64,000 nt of DNA from Combretum micranthum (lineage: Eukaryota > Streptophyta > Magnoliopsida > Myrtales > Combretaceae). This document shows, piece by piece, positions 47,288 to 59,599 of this stretch. Each line of letters starts with the position of its first letter. Within the stretch, counting starts at the first letter, position 1. The DNA lies in NCBI GenBank assembly GCA_024138025.1, contig JAMXBD010000209.1:682001-746000 (forward strand). The letters are read 5' to 3'. A program made the translations under genes and the position numbers. The notes under the pieces are model-generated. The model was not told where the DNA came from. It was given only the letters and a program-made list of their open reading frames with translations, and ran no database searches.

Positions 47288-48395
47288 CAAAAATTTGGTT
47301 TGTATATTAAACAAGTCGATCTATGGGTTAAAGCAGTCTCTACGTGCATGGTATGCTAAACTTAGCCACTCTTTATTACTTAATAATTTTTGTAAATGCT
47401 CTGCTGATCTTCCATGTTTGTGAAGCGCATAAAAATTTCAATTACAATTGTTTTAGTTTATGTAGATGATATAATTTTAATTGGAAATTATAATGAAGTG
47501 ATCAATAATTTTGAAAAATATTTGAAAGAAAAATTTGATATTAAAGACCTAGAAAAAGTCAAGTATTTTCTAGGTGTTGAAATTGCTCATTCCAATAAAG
47601 GTTTGTTTCTTTTCCAAAGAAAATATGTCCTTGACCTACTTAAGGAGATGAGAAAATTAGGAGTTAAACCCGTTAATACAATCATGGAAACCAACAAAAA
47701 ACTCAGGCTCGAAGATGGTAATCCCTTATAAGACATTGGTCAATTCCAAGGACTTGTAGGTAAATTAATTTACCTAATAGTAACCAAACCTGATATAGCA
47801 TTTGTTGTTAGTGTAATAAGCCAATTTATGCATGCCCCACTAACTAGTCACCTTGAAGCAATTGAGTGCATAATTAGATATCTTAAGGGGTCTCCTAGTC
47901 GAGGAATCTGGATGAGAAAAAACTACACTAATGCTATGTAGATTAGGCTTGCAGCTTTGATAGGAAATTGACCACAGGATACTGCACATTTCTTAGAGGA
48001 AACCTTGTAACATGGAATAGTAAAAAATGAAATGTGGTTGCAAGATCAAGCGCAGAAGCTGAATATAAGGTAATGACATCAATAACAAGTGAGCTTGTGT
48101 GGCTTAAGAAACTCCTACAAGATATGAAGGTTCCTTGTAAAGGTCTAATGTAGATGTTTTGCGACAACCAAACAGCTAGGCACATTGCCTCTAATCCAGT
48201 GTTCTATAAAAGAACCAAACACATGGAAGTAGATTGTCACTTTGTGAGGGAAAAGATTTGAGCCAACGAGATCGAAACAACTTTTGTAAGCAGTCGAGAA
48301 CAATTGGTTGATATTTTCACTAAGGCATTGGACAAAGGAATCTTCCAGGATATTCTAAACAGGTTAGGCTCAATAGACTTATTTGAACCCAACTT
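47288..48395 (+). pseudogene. Copia-1 RT C-terminal part and RNase H
   Basis: SIYGLKQSLRAWYAKL is followed by YVDDIILIG (catalytic YVDD at 47459-47470) and KFDIKDLEKVKYFLGVEIA in an intact 105-codon stretch. GKLIYLIVTKPDIAFVVSVI and IIRYLKGSPSRG come next. RNase H follows with [46 protein letters not shown] and [14 protein letters not shown], with several stops. The RT catalytic box itself is intact, but the element as a whole is dead. Confidence 0.88.
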
Positions 48396-48404
48396 GAGGG
48401 GGAG

Positions 48405-48634
48405 TATACAAAATGAAAATAAGGAAGGAAGAGATCATAGAGAATAAACAACTTAACTAGCCATTTGTGTTACCAAAAATAGAAAATAATGAATCTTGTA
48501 AATCTTGTAATTTAGGAAAATAGGCAATGGTAAAATTTGGAGAGCTTGGCTATAAATAGTGATGTACAACCTTATAAACAATATATAGAAATTCAATAAA
48601 ATCTTTTTTTTTTTCTCATTCTCAAATTATAAGA
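48405..48634 (+). repeat. Copia-1 3' LTR
   Basis: It begins TATACAAAATGAAAATAAGG and ends CTCAAATTATAAGA, followed by the TAGTG target copy. The first bases have mutated from TGTTAC to TATAC. It is otherwise collinear with the 5' LTR, including the TATAAATAG box. Confidence 0.88.
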
Positions 48635-48639
48635 TAGTG

Positions 48640-51600
48640 TAATAGGAAACATTGCTAATGGTGACTAGTTTGTTTAATATCTAAACTTTAGTTCATTTTA
48701 CAATTATACACCTAAACTTTTTTATTGTCCATTTCACTATGTAATTGAATTTTGTAGAGCCTTATAATAGCTTTAAAAAAACTTTTTTGAGAAGATGGGA
48801 AAGTGGTCTAGCTAGATTTAGAGTAAATGAGCTTACACCTTTTGCTTTTGGTTAGGTCCTAAAGTTATAGGCTGTATGTAACTTTAGTGACCAACATGGA
48901 AATGATGATGTATGGTTAGTTGGATATATCGTGAAAGAAGAAAAGTTAATTAAGGTTAATGAACTGTCTTTGCTATTAGTGTTGCTATTTATTATTATTG
49001 TTGTTGTTGTTGTTGAAGTAGTTGATAGAAATTTGGAGCTGCTGTTGGTTCGATGACTTCTGTAATTAAATTGTTAGATGTGTCGATAATTGTGATGTAA
49101 TTTCTTGAGATTATACTCTTCATAGTGAATTAATGCCAAGAGTGGACTAATGAATTTGCATATGCTTGTTAAATATGTATATTTTGCCATTGCAATTGCG
49201 ATTAAATTGTGACTTTTTATACTTAAATGGTTGTAACTGGGACCTAGTGCCTTGGTGCTAGCTTTTTATGAGTGATGCTTAGACACAAAAAGTTGCTTAT
49301 GTGGCTCTCCATATGTGGCTTGGAGAGGCTTTTCGAAAAATATTTATGCCTTAGTAAAACTTGTAAGTTTGTTATGGGTGATTAAGATTTTTTTTGAAGC
49401 ATTTACTCATCATCTTTTTAATGGGTCAAGGGAGGAGGGATTAGAAGTGTGCAATTTTTCATGACAAAGAGAGTTTTTACATTTTCTTGAAAAAGAATTT
49501 GTCTTTGTTTTATGATTGAAAAAGCTAATAAAAACTCAATTCACTTGCAAATATCTTATTTTTGAAAACTTTAAAGGCCATTTCTTTATAAGTAGGTATC
49601 TGGTTGAGAGTAAGTTCTTAAATTGCTTTATCCTCCTTATAAAAAGTAGAAATTGTTAAATTTACGAGTTCAATTATATATATATATATATATATATATA
49701 TTACTGAAGATACACTACAAGAAAGCTGTGACCTAGAAATAGAATTTCTAGCTTTAAGCATATATTGTTATCATAAAAATAATCATCGCTGATTGTTTTT
49801 ACAGAAATATAATTTCTTTTTCCAATTTTCCATCATAGAATTTATGTTTTTAAAAGTTAATTTTCTTATAGTGATAAAATCATTAGATGGTCTTTTGTTT
49901 TGGAAAATCTCCCCAAGGTGTTTCATAAATCACTTGATTGGAGCCTAGTGTGAGTTCCAACTCACTTATTAGGAGTTGTAAAGTGAATTGTAGACTCGAG
50001 TTAGAGCTCATGTATGCTCCAACCTCTCCTGTGAGCTTTAGAGCTTGTGGCTAAAATCTAGTCATTGAAGTAAACACCTTTCTCTTTTGAAGGCTTTTTA
50101 GTACATCTTTTAAAGAATATTCTTAATTAAATTTTGAAGAGAAAAATTATTACATTACTTAACATTGTCATGTACTTATTATAATTTTCTTACATTTTTT
50201 TAGAAAGATAATCTAGCCATTATGGAAGTAATTTTTATATTTATTCAAAACACTGGATTTGAGATTGTAATTGAAATTTGAGATCATTAAGGACCAAAAT
50301 TGCTAGAAGGGGGTGAAGTCCTCTTGGGGAGTTGTGATCATGAAGAATAAGGATGATTTGAATTTCACGTTAAATCTGCTTCATTTGTCATATCAATTCT
50401 CTAATTACTTTTTGTTATTTATTATTTGTAAACCTAATTTATTGATGTTTATCAAGAAATTAAACTTACAGTTAGTCCATTTAAGTTTTTCCAATAATTA
50501 AACATAATATATCTACGTATTATATATAATGTATCATATGTTAAAATATATTATAAATTTATTACTTAAAATAATTGTACAAAAAATTTCCATATTATAT
50601 ATCTACTAAGCATTTATTTTCTATATGTTGTGTATTATATGTGTATATATATGTACAAATTAAATAGCGTGGTAAAATTATATATGTTATCTATTACTTC
50701 TTATCTTATATATCATACCTAACATATATATTGATGTCTTTATACTACATATAGTATGTCTATGCCAATTATAGTGCTTCTTTTATTTGGTTTACGGTTC
50801 ATATCATTCAACTTATTCCTTCTGAAATTTCAACTAAAATTCTTCGTTAGGCACTTGCTTCGAAAGGCTTGCAAATAAATTACCCAAGTTCAAACATATA
50901 ATAGCAAACAATAGGCAAGGAAAGAAATATTGTAGATATATAGAAGACTAAAAAAATTTACATTTATTGTGCATTGCAGTGATATCAAAAGAGGTCTTTG
51001 CACATTTGAAAATTAAGATAGCATTTGGTTACATAATTTTTTATAATATTAGACTGAGCAAATGTTATTGTACAATATTTAGTTCAAAAAATATGTTTAG
51101 GACCGAACAGAACTCTCTTTGTGAGACCGGACAAAAATTAAAATTTTGTCTTTTATATCTTATAAAAAAAAAAAAAATCTCTTTATAGGTATTTTGTCAA
51201 GTACTTTTGTACTGTATTGTTAAATCCTCTTTATCTTATCTAGTTCTTGTAATGTCCAATTACATTGTAACAAATAAACAAGTAGGCGCATCTGCAAAAC
51301 AAACCCAACAAGGATGATAGTATAAACAAAAATGTTTTACGAGAATGAATCTTGAAACTCTAGGTTATTGGCAAGAGTTTTGGATGAAGGAACGTGCCGA
51401 TTGGACAATTTTGATAATAGTACTAGTTTTGCTCCAAAGCTAACGCCAACGACTTAGTTGGAGAACTCACGATATTAGCCATGGAAACATTCAAATGCAA
51501 TTGAGGAAAAACTTTCTTCCCAATGGACGCAGTAGGGCTAAATTTGTGATATCGGTTCCATTTGGCATATATGATTCCTTGATATGGATAAATATCAACT

Positions 51601-52120
51601 GTTTTGGGAATAGTATTTCCATCCTGTCTCAACAAATAAATACTTGCTACGTGTTAAATAAATTAAAAAAAGTAAAATTATTCTTAAAATAAAGCAAATA
51701 ATTATTATAATTTTATTACATATGGCAAGTATTTATTCACCCAACAGAATGGAGCAACATAATTGGCACAGCAAATTTCCAACCCCTCGATGCCTGTTTG
51801 ATCTGGTCTTTGTTATATTGTTCTCTGTCGTAGAACGTTGTGTTGGGCTAAACCACTTCTCCATTCCACAAGATATTTTCATGTTTGTTCAAATCATTTT
51901 ATTTTCAAGTAATTTTATTGCTATAAGTTTAACCTAATAATCTATATATTGATGAATAATGATTTTTTTGTTATATTTATGTTATTATTATTTTTTTTGA
52001 ACTTATATGTTATTAGGTTTATATAAGAATACTCTAATTCTCACTGTGAAAATCTGCAAAATTTAGCAAGGAAGCTCTTATGATACTCGTGTTATCTAAT
52101 GAGATAACTCTCTCACTCTT

Positions 52121-52153
<33 letters not shown>

Positions 52154-53598
52154 TATTTTTCAAAACTCTAATATGGAGTATGCTTCTAGATAAAACGTTA
52201 AAGACAATGGTAATAATACTATAGCATGGACTAAAAAAAAAATAGAATAGTCAAATAAATAAATATGTAAAAATAACAATAAAAATGTTCACCTATTATA
52301 TGATAACATTTGTTTCTATAAAATTAAAATAAGTTAACGCAATTCTTCTTCTCACAGCCATAAACCGGTATGCTTTTTTTTACAAATGTAAGTCTTATGA
52401 TCTATCAAACAGTCTAATACCCTTAAAATGAGTAGCATAGTTTCCATCATAAAGGAGGATTTTTAGTTTTTTTAAATATTTAAGGGCAAAGTTTTTTAAG
52501 TATTACATCGCACAATTAGCGCAAGTTTGTTATAGTATTGAACAAACTATTCTCTATATACATACGTTACATTGAATAACAAAATTGACGGTAGACTTAT
52601 AATGTTTATGCTTTTAATTGGTCTACGCTCACAACGGTTTTCCATGCAATCTATTTAAGTAATACTAAATTTCAATGGGTTTCCAGTTGATAGGTTTTGA
52701 TAAATGGTTGTTTGATTCTAATTATTAATTTGATTTATGAAAAACATATTAGATGTTAGTTGTGACCTTCTACAGTCTTGTCGATGGGACTGTCCAGTCA
52801 TTAATCTAATCGTTAAAATGAAAGATAGTAAATGGAATATTAACTATTTTAGTGATTCGATTATAGTTGGATATGGTGTGAGCTGTTGGATGGTGATGGG
52901 ATTAGTCCGTCAAAATTAATTATGGACTATAGAATTTTTCTATATGTTATGCTTATAATATCATTAATTGGTATATGATGATAAATTCTTCATTATTGTT
53001 TAATTCAAATTATTAATTTGATTTACGACAAACATATTAGGTTTTATAAGAAGTTTAAACGCTCAAAACCCACTATCAATATTAGTTCGGCCTTCCAAAC
53101 GCAGGTAGGGCACTAGGGCCTATAAAATAGTGATCAAGTCCATCAAAAGTAATATCAATCTGTACCAAAAGTCCATGACTCGGCTTTTAATAGAACATCA
53201 TTCTCACATGAAAAAGAAAAGAATTCTTGAGAGTGCGATTAATTTCTTTAATTTCAAAACTAGTTAGACAATGTTGTATAGATGACATATGATTGATGTA
53301 TTGCATTCCCATGAAAAATGCATTTTTGGTTGTTTTACATACAATGCCTATTTTTGGCCACATACCGGGCATGTGGTTTTACTCACGACTCTATAATCCT
53401 TTGATGGTGGGTTTTACTAAAAAATTAGGGTGGGATAGGATTCTAACAGCAAAAGTTTTATCGCTAATAGTGTTTCAACTTAATCATATAGATTATTAGT
53501 TAATATAAGAATCCTAGGCTAACCACAAGTGGTTTAGTTGCTCTACATACTCAAACCACAAACCATTGTAATTACGATTGAATGTACATCTCTTTCTT
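48640..53598. other. A+T-rich intergenic region
   Basis: No confident gene is present. There is a (TA)n tract at 49674-49702 and a (TC)n tract at 52122-52150. A ~53-base phrase around AATTATTAATTTGATTTAYG then CATATTAG occurs at about 52716 and 53005. The zone 50510-50760 is A+T-rich with ATATATGTA runs like those of the 37-kb block. An unassigned 70-codon minus-strand frame is listed separately. Confidence 0.3.
51423..51635 (-). other. Unassigned 70-codon open frame
   Basis: The composition is more protein-like than in neighbouring frames: YPYQGIIYAKWNRYH in the middle, and TIPKTV and SPTKSLALALEQN near the ends. It begins close to a GTTGAGACAG that could be a splice acceptor, so it might be an exon relic. 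I do not recognise the family, no partner exon is visible, and chance is quite possible. Confidence 0.15.
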
Positions 53599-53814
53599 GG
53601 TCTGTTTGTTTCATTATATTCTAGTTATTTTGAATTCATTTTTTTTATCGTTTTTAAATAGATATTTGTTAGGAAATAGATATTGATGAAAAACAAATAA
53701 TTTAATTCATAAATAGAGCAAGCATATACGATACAAATATGATACAAATATGTTACATATTCATATTAAATATAAATATGATATAGATAAAAATCCAACA
53801 ATCCAAATGGATCC
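53599..53814 (-). mobile_element. Tourist-like MITE, copy i
   Basis: The left end is GGTCTGTTTGTTTCATTATA, and the right end in reverse complement is GGATCCATTTGGATTGTTGG. It is internally longer than copies f-h because ATACAAATATGATACAAATA is repeated. The right flank is TAA and the left flank is CTT, so the target duplication is not preserved. Confidence 0.75.
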
Positions 53815-54147
53815 TAAAAATATTATAATAAACTTTTTCTTTCTTTCTTTCTTTTTTTGAATAAAATCCTACGCATTCTAGCACATGAGATGGGGTGCAC
53901 ATATTACCTTGTAGAAATAGTGATTCCACCAAACGATGTCTAGAGTCCTAACATAGTATATGTTAACAAACTTCGTTATCAAGGTTTTTCATTTTTTATT
54001 TTTTCTCGAGGGGATGCTTGCTATAAGAAATGACTTTTGTACTGACTATCCCATAAGATCTATGGCATAACATATCTGTTGGCACTACTTACACCAACAA
54101 TCTTACTACAAGAAGTGATATAGTTACAGCAAGCACTCAATTGCTTT

Positions 54148-54198
<51 letters not shown>

Positions 54199-54306
54199 TG
54201 AGCTCCTTATTCACTAACATTCCAAGCATTGATGTTACTAGGTGGGCTCATACAACAACATTATAGTAGAAACCTTTGCAGAAAGTTTTAGGGTTCTTGA
54301 GACCAA
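53815..54306. other. Noncoding sequence with 46-base T run
   Basis: TTTCTTTCTTTCTTTC occurs near 53838. A run of 46 T bases occupies 54151-54196. On the minus strand the sequence just right of the run could be read as a degenerate LINE endonuclease start (NINAWNV then SSL-KKK), but the frame is broken, so this is only a suggestion. Confidence 0.3.
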
Positions 54307-54311
54307 TATTT

Positions 54312-54743
54312 TGTTAGAAATTAGCCCAAAAGTTAAGGGATACTCTTTTCTAATTTGGTTCTAATTAGTTAAGTTGTCTATTTAATAATCAAAATAAATA
54401 TTAGCCATTAAAACTAGCATTTGATGGACGTATCATATTAAAACAATAGATATATAAATTGGTCATCCTTTTACTTGTTAGGGATATGGACAGAAAGCAT
54501 TAAAAATACATTATGGCATGAAAGACTATTCCATCAATATTCTCTATAATGAAAGACAAGGTCAAGAGGTTAAAACCAATTTATTAAAGGGATAAATCAA
54601 TCTCCTCAATTCATGAAATCGTCCATATTAGGTATGCAATATCAACAACTAATGTCTGTGGTAAATTAATTTATTCAAGATTTTAACTCTATGATGTTTC
54701 ATAGGAAAAGTTAAATCCTTTTCCGTAATGTTTATATCTTACA
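54312..54743 (+). repeat. Copia-2 5' LTR
   Basis: It begins TGTTAGAAATTAGCCCAAAA and ends ATGTTTATATCTTACA, a TG...CA structure. Two bases separate it from the primer site. It is collinear with 61077-61511, with scattered substitutions and a few small gaps. Confidence 0.9.
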
Positions 54744-56019
54744 TGTGGTATCAGAGCTCCGATTTGAATAAATTATTTACCCTTTTTAATTTTTATTGAA
54801 AGATTAGATTTTTAAATGTAATGATGGCTTTGTTAATGCGTCGAACTCTTAATTTCACCATGTTGATTGTGATAAAAATAACTATGATGATATTTTTTTG
54901 TCATAATTGGTTGTTTATAATTTATGGTTCAAATAAAACAATGTAGTAATGATGATAATTCATACGAAATTATTGTTATTTCAATTATGACCTTACTATA
55001 AGATTAGAATTGATTTCATAAAAAGCTACTGTTATGATTTTTTTTTTTCCATTCTTGTTTGAATTATTATGTATACATATATATATATATATTCTACACC
55101 ATGAAAGAATGAAAAGGAGATTTAACCCATTTAAGTAATGAAAAAGGTGTTTAGTCTTTTCACATTAAAGAATGAGTGGATGAATGAAAATTTTTATTAA
55201 GAATCAAATGAATATTGATGTTTTTTTAGTATTATTTATTTAATGAAAAATGTTGAGTTTGATTTTCCCTAGCCTTATGATGTTATTTTGTCGTATGTAC
55301 CAAGCATGGAATTAAAAGAAAAAAGGAAAGGAAAGGAAAGGCAAAGAAAATTGTGACGGATACATGTATATTGGTCAATTTTTCCTTTTCGTGTTATCAT
55401 GGTCAATAATTGATAAATGTCATGGCTATATATTTTGTATTTTTTATTTATTCAATCTTGAAGTATAATGTGCTTTTATACCCATATTATTTTAATTATA
55501 CACTTCATGACATGACAAATATTTTTATGTTTTTGTTAAAATTAAATTGAGTTATGCGTTAGATTTGTACATGACATAATAAAGAGTATAGTTTGTTAGT
55601 CACCAAAGTGGCTAACTAATTAAGTAAATTTTTAAGTCATGTATAAACTAGTCATTTATTCATAGAATGTTAATGCCTATTATTGAAAGTATATGAATAC
55701 ATGATGTTTATTAGTTGTTAGAATTTTTTTGGATTTACACAAAGGTAAATTAATGATCTATGACTAAAAACTTGATAGAGGAAAATCAATATTGCTTGTT
55801 AAATATCTTTATGTATCCAAAGCTACTGGTCTTATTTAATAAGTTTTGTTTGATTACCTAATAAAGTTATATGACATTAAACTTAGGATAATATATTGTT
55901 GAGTTTACCTTAGGAAACTTGCAATATATTTTGAATGTTTAATTATTTGAATCTAATAGTTGATTGAGCATTTATCTATTTGTATCTATTTCTCTTCATT
56001 CACATACTCCTTTCGTTAT

Positions 56020-56790
56020 TGTGTTTAATGGTTTGAATTTCTCTAAATAGTGAACAAGTCAATTTCCATTTAGGTGTTTTAGATCTTGACTTAAAATTAT
56101 TGGAAGAAAAACTTGCTACTATTAGGGATACAAGTGGTGAGACTGAGAAATCAAACTATAAAGCATGGGAAAGGTCTAACAAATGATGTCTTAATTTCAT
56201 GTGAATGACTATCACTAACAACTTTAAGACTAGTACTCCATAAATTGAAAGTGCTAAAGAATATCTAAGGTTTGTGGAAGAACGCTTTTTTTCTACTATT
56301 AAGTCTCTGCTAGGTACATTATAGGTATAGCTCACGACCATGAAGTATGATGGGTCATGAAGCATGTAGCAACATGCCATCAAGATGACAAATATTGCAG
56401 CAAACTTAAAGACCTTAGGTATAATAGTTGATGACTCCTTTTTAGTGAAATTAAATATGAACTCATTTCCTCCTGAATATGGACCTTGTCAAATTAAGTA
56501 TAACACTATAAAAGACAAGTGGAATGTTAATAAATTGTCTAATATACTTATTCAGGGGGAAACAAGGCTAGCTAAAGAGTTAAGGAGCTCATTCTATTAA
56601 CCTTATGGGTTAAGAATCTAGTAAGATTCGCAAGCCAAAGACTAAGAAATTCAAGAAGAAAGCACCAAGTAAAAGAATACAGGTTGTTACTAATGCCAAT
56701 AAGAAAGAACAAAAGGTAGATAAGTGTTACTTCTGTAAGAAAGAGGGACATTATCAGAAAGATCATCTAAAACACAAAGCTTGATTCAAA
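56020..56790 (+). pseudogene. Copia-2 gag fragment
   Basis: IESAKEYLRFVEERFF and the stretch TNIAANLKTLGIIVDDSFLV then LNMNSFPPEYGPC are typical of Copia gag (UBN2 domain). The zinc knuckle CYFCKKEGHYQKDH at 56725-56766 has the last Cys replaced by His. Stops break the frame before and after the 71-codon piece at 56385-56600. Confidence 0.78.
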
Positions 56791-56849
56791 AGGAAACATA
56801 TATCTAAATTTTTTTGTATGTTCTGAACTAAACTTAATTGAATTTCCTT

Positions 56850-57790
56850 ATAATACTTAGTAGCTTGATTAAGGAGCTACTACTCATGTTTCCAATATGA
56901 CGTAGAGATTCCCTTCAATCTAAACCATAAACCTAACTAGTAAAAGGTCCCAATTGAAGGCATTGGGACTTATTATCTAGTATTAGATAATAGATATCGC
57001 CTGTACCTAGTACAAACTTTCTATGTACCTTTGATTTCTAGAAATTTAATTTCTATTTCAAAACTTGATGTTGATGGGTTTACTTTTGAGTTTGGACATC
57101 ATTGTTTCAATTTATTTAAACAAGATTCTTTTATTGTTTTTGGAATTCTTATGGATGGCTTATATAAAGTTAAACTTGATGTCAATTTTTTTGAATCTCT
57201 ATTTTGTATTTATCATATTATTGGAAGTAAGCATAACGTGATGAATGAAAACTTTACTTACTTGTGACATAAGCATTTGGGTCATATATCTAAAGAAAGA
57301 TTAGAAAGATTGGTAAATAATGAAATTCTTCCAAATTTAGATTTTACTAAGCTTGGCATATGTATAGATTGAACTAAGGGAAATCAAAATAAACATAGCA
57401 AGAAAGGAGCCACAAAAAGCACTCACCTCTTTGAAATTGTACACATGGATATATGTGGACCTTTTAACACTCCATCCATTGGTGGAGAAAAGTACTCTAT
57501 CACCTTTAGAAATAATTTTCACATTATGGATATATCTATTTACCTAATGAAAAATCTCAAGAAGTAAATGCCCTTGAGGTTGTAAAGGAGTTTGAAAGGC
57601 ACTTAGATAGAAAAGTGAATTGTAAAGTCTGATAGAAGTGGTGAATATTACGAAAAATATGATGAGTCAGGACAGTGCCCATGTCCATTTGCAAAGTTCC
57701 TCATGTAAAAAAAAAAATGGCTTATGTGCATAGTATACTATGCCAGGCACACCTCAACAAAATAATGTAGCAAAAAGGCAAAATAGAACA
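56850..57790 (+). pseudogene. Copia-2 protease and integrase, first part
   Basis: GATTHVSNM is the protease active-site box with the expected Asp no longer readable. SRNLISISKLDVDGFTFEF follows. The zinc-binding HKHLGHISKERLERLV box starts the integrase at about 57268. HLFEIVHMDICGPFNTPSIG leads into the catalytic core, and GTPQQNNVAKRQNRTLMD ends at the hAT insertion point. Confidence 0.82.
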
Positions 57791-57799
57791 TTAATGGAT

Positions 57800-58843
57800 A
57801 ACCGATCCGTGACCCCATTTTTGAACCTAACCATTACAATTGTTTTTTTTTAAATGTCAAACTAAAATGGTCCATTATTAGTAATTAACCATCTTAACGA
57901 TTAACCATTTTTTTGTTAATATTTTCGGTTTTTGGTTTTTAACCATTTAGCATAATGGTTAACTAAAAGTTATGATTTGCCATATTTTCAATTGGTTCAT
58001 AAAAAATTAAACCAAAGTTACATGCTATTAAAACCTATTCTATTATGAAATTAGATCCTATCGTCAATCAAAATTCTCTTTTCAACTGTAAAATACCAAC
58101 CAAGCTGATTTGTTGATATGCTAAAAGCTAGTGCATAGAAATCCCTAAAATAGATGTGTATGAACTCATACAAAATAGTCATACTAACGAAAAAAGAAAA
58201 TGAAAGTGGTTAGAGAGTGTAGAGAAACACCTTAGCCTTATATCTTTTGGAGGTATATCTACTATGGTTTAAGAAGGATGCAGGCCTTATATCTTTTGGA
58301 GAGTTAATAGTCACCTCAGCTTTACACCAGCTCACTTGTTTAAAAAAGTACATAAAGCTAACATTATGTGATGTTCAAATGGCAAAAAGAAGAAGGAAAA
58401 ATCCTTACCCTTAAATAGCTATAAAAGGGAAACCAATATGAACATAATGATGACTAGCAAAGACAATGAGTCGATGACCAGTCAAAGATGAAGATTGAAG
58501 ACAAAGGTGGAAACTAGACTAGGAAAGTGATTTACCAAGAAGAAAAAGAATGTGACAGAAATAGATAGAGATTATATTAGGGTTTTAACTTTTAATACCT
58601 TAGCTTTAATTATATATATATATATTAAAATTTAATTATATATAATATTATATATTTATATATATTGGTTAACTATTAACCATCGGTTTTTCATGGTTAC
58701 AAACCGAAGTAGAAACCGAAAATCGAAAAAAATTAAAACCATGAATCTAACCGAAACCGGTGGACTATTTAACTATATTTTTCGGATTGGTTTTCTGGTT
58801 TCGGTTCAGTTTCTCAGTTTAGTCAGGTTTTTTGCCCACCCCT
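57800..58843 (+). mobile_element. Non-autonomous hAT-like element, family B copy 2
   Basis: Inserted exactly between NRTLMD and IVRSMMS of Copia-2 integrase. ATTAATGGAT is present on both sides (57790-57799 and 58844-58853); the true duplication is likely 8 bases of this. The right end in reverse complement reads TAGGGGTGGGCAAAAAACC, a classic hAT terminus. The left end (AACCGATCCGTGACCCC) has diverged. Subterminal AACCGAAA and GGTTAACC motifs are frequent. There is no transposase. It is related to 3905-4656 in the opposite orientation. Confidence 0.85.
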
Positions 58844-58853
58844 ATTAATGGAT

Positions 58854-59280
58854 ATAGTTAGGAGTATGATGAGTAATTCCTTATTACCTAAAACATTGTG
58901 GATGCAAGCACTTACAATTGCTGTGTATTTGCTAAATAGGATTCCTAGTATGGGAGATCCTAAAACTCTTTTTGAGTTATGGACTGGGAGGAAACCTAGT
59001 TTAAAGCATCTACATGTTTGAGTTGCCTAGCAAAAACACGAGTTTATAATCCACATGAAAGAAAATTAGATTCTCGAACAATAAGTAGTTATTTTATTGG
59101 TTACCTGGAGAAATCTAAAGGGTATAGGTTTTATTATCCAAACCATAATCTAAGAATTATTGAAATATCTAATGCCACACTTATTGAAAATGTGGAAATT
59201 AGTGGAAGTGTTGAAAAATGTACGTGGATATTAATAAAGTAAGAGATAATGTTCCATTGCCATAAATGTTCCAATATCTA
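58854..59280 (+). pseudogene. Copia-2 integrase, second part
   Basis: IVRSMMSNSLLPKTLWMQAL continues the integrase after the hAT. AVYLLNRIPS and ELWTGRKPSLKHLHV follow, then a frameshift, then AKTRVYNPHERKLDSRTISS and GYLEKSKGYRFYYP, the conserved Copia C-terminal box. Confidence 0.85.
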
Positions 59281-59599
59281 CATCTATATCAAGTGTTGCT
59301 CCAATACTAAAGGAACAATAAGATCCTAAGCAACATTAGAATGAATCAACACCTTAAGATGAAACTAACTTACAACTAGCTGACATGAATGAACCACATG
59401 GAGTAGCTTTAAACAAACATATAAGGACAAGAAGGTCAACTATCCTTGATGATTTTGTGGTTTATTTGTAAGAGTTAAAATTGGATGTTGGCATCATAAG
59501 GATCTTGTTTCATTTTCACAAGTCATAGAAAGTGATATGTAAGATAACTAGATTGAGGCCGTGAAAGATGAGTTAAACTCTATGGCATAAAACAATGTC

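Larger units (their letters stand above)
39161..48634 (+). mobile_element. Copia-1 LTR retrotransposon, inactive, nested
   Basis: Two similar LTRs (39161-39388 and 48405-48634) flank Copia gag-pol remnants in the same orientation. The 5-base target duplication is TAGTG at 39156-39160 and 48635-48639. Right after the 5' LTR is a primer site, TGGTATCAAAG, close to the complement of initiator tRNA-Met. A polypurine tract, TTGAGGGGGAGTA, precedes the 3' LTR. Three later insertions interrupt it: noncoding sequence at about 40766-42650, a MITE at 42899-43083 and noncoding sequence at about 44600-47285. The remaining coding sequence has many stops and frameshifts. Confidence 0.9.

Noticed and set aside
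53293..53499. 68-codon plus-strand frame and overlapping minus-strand frame
   Set aside because: Both strands are open over the same stretch, there is no motif, and no neighbouring exon is seen.
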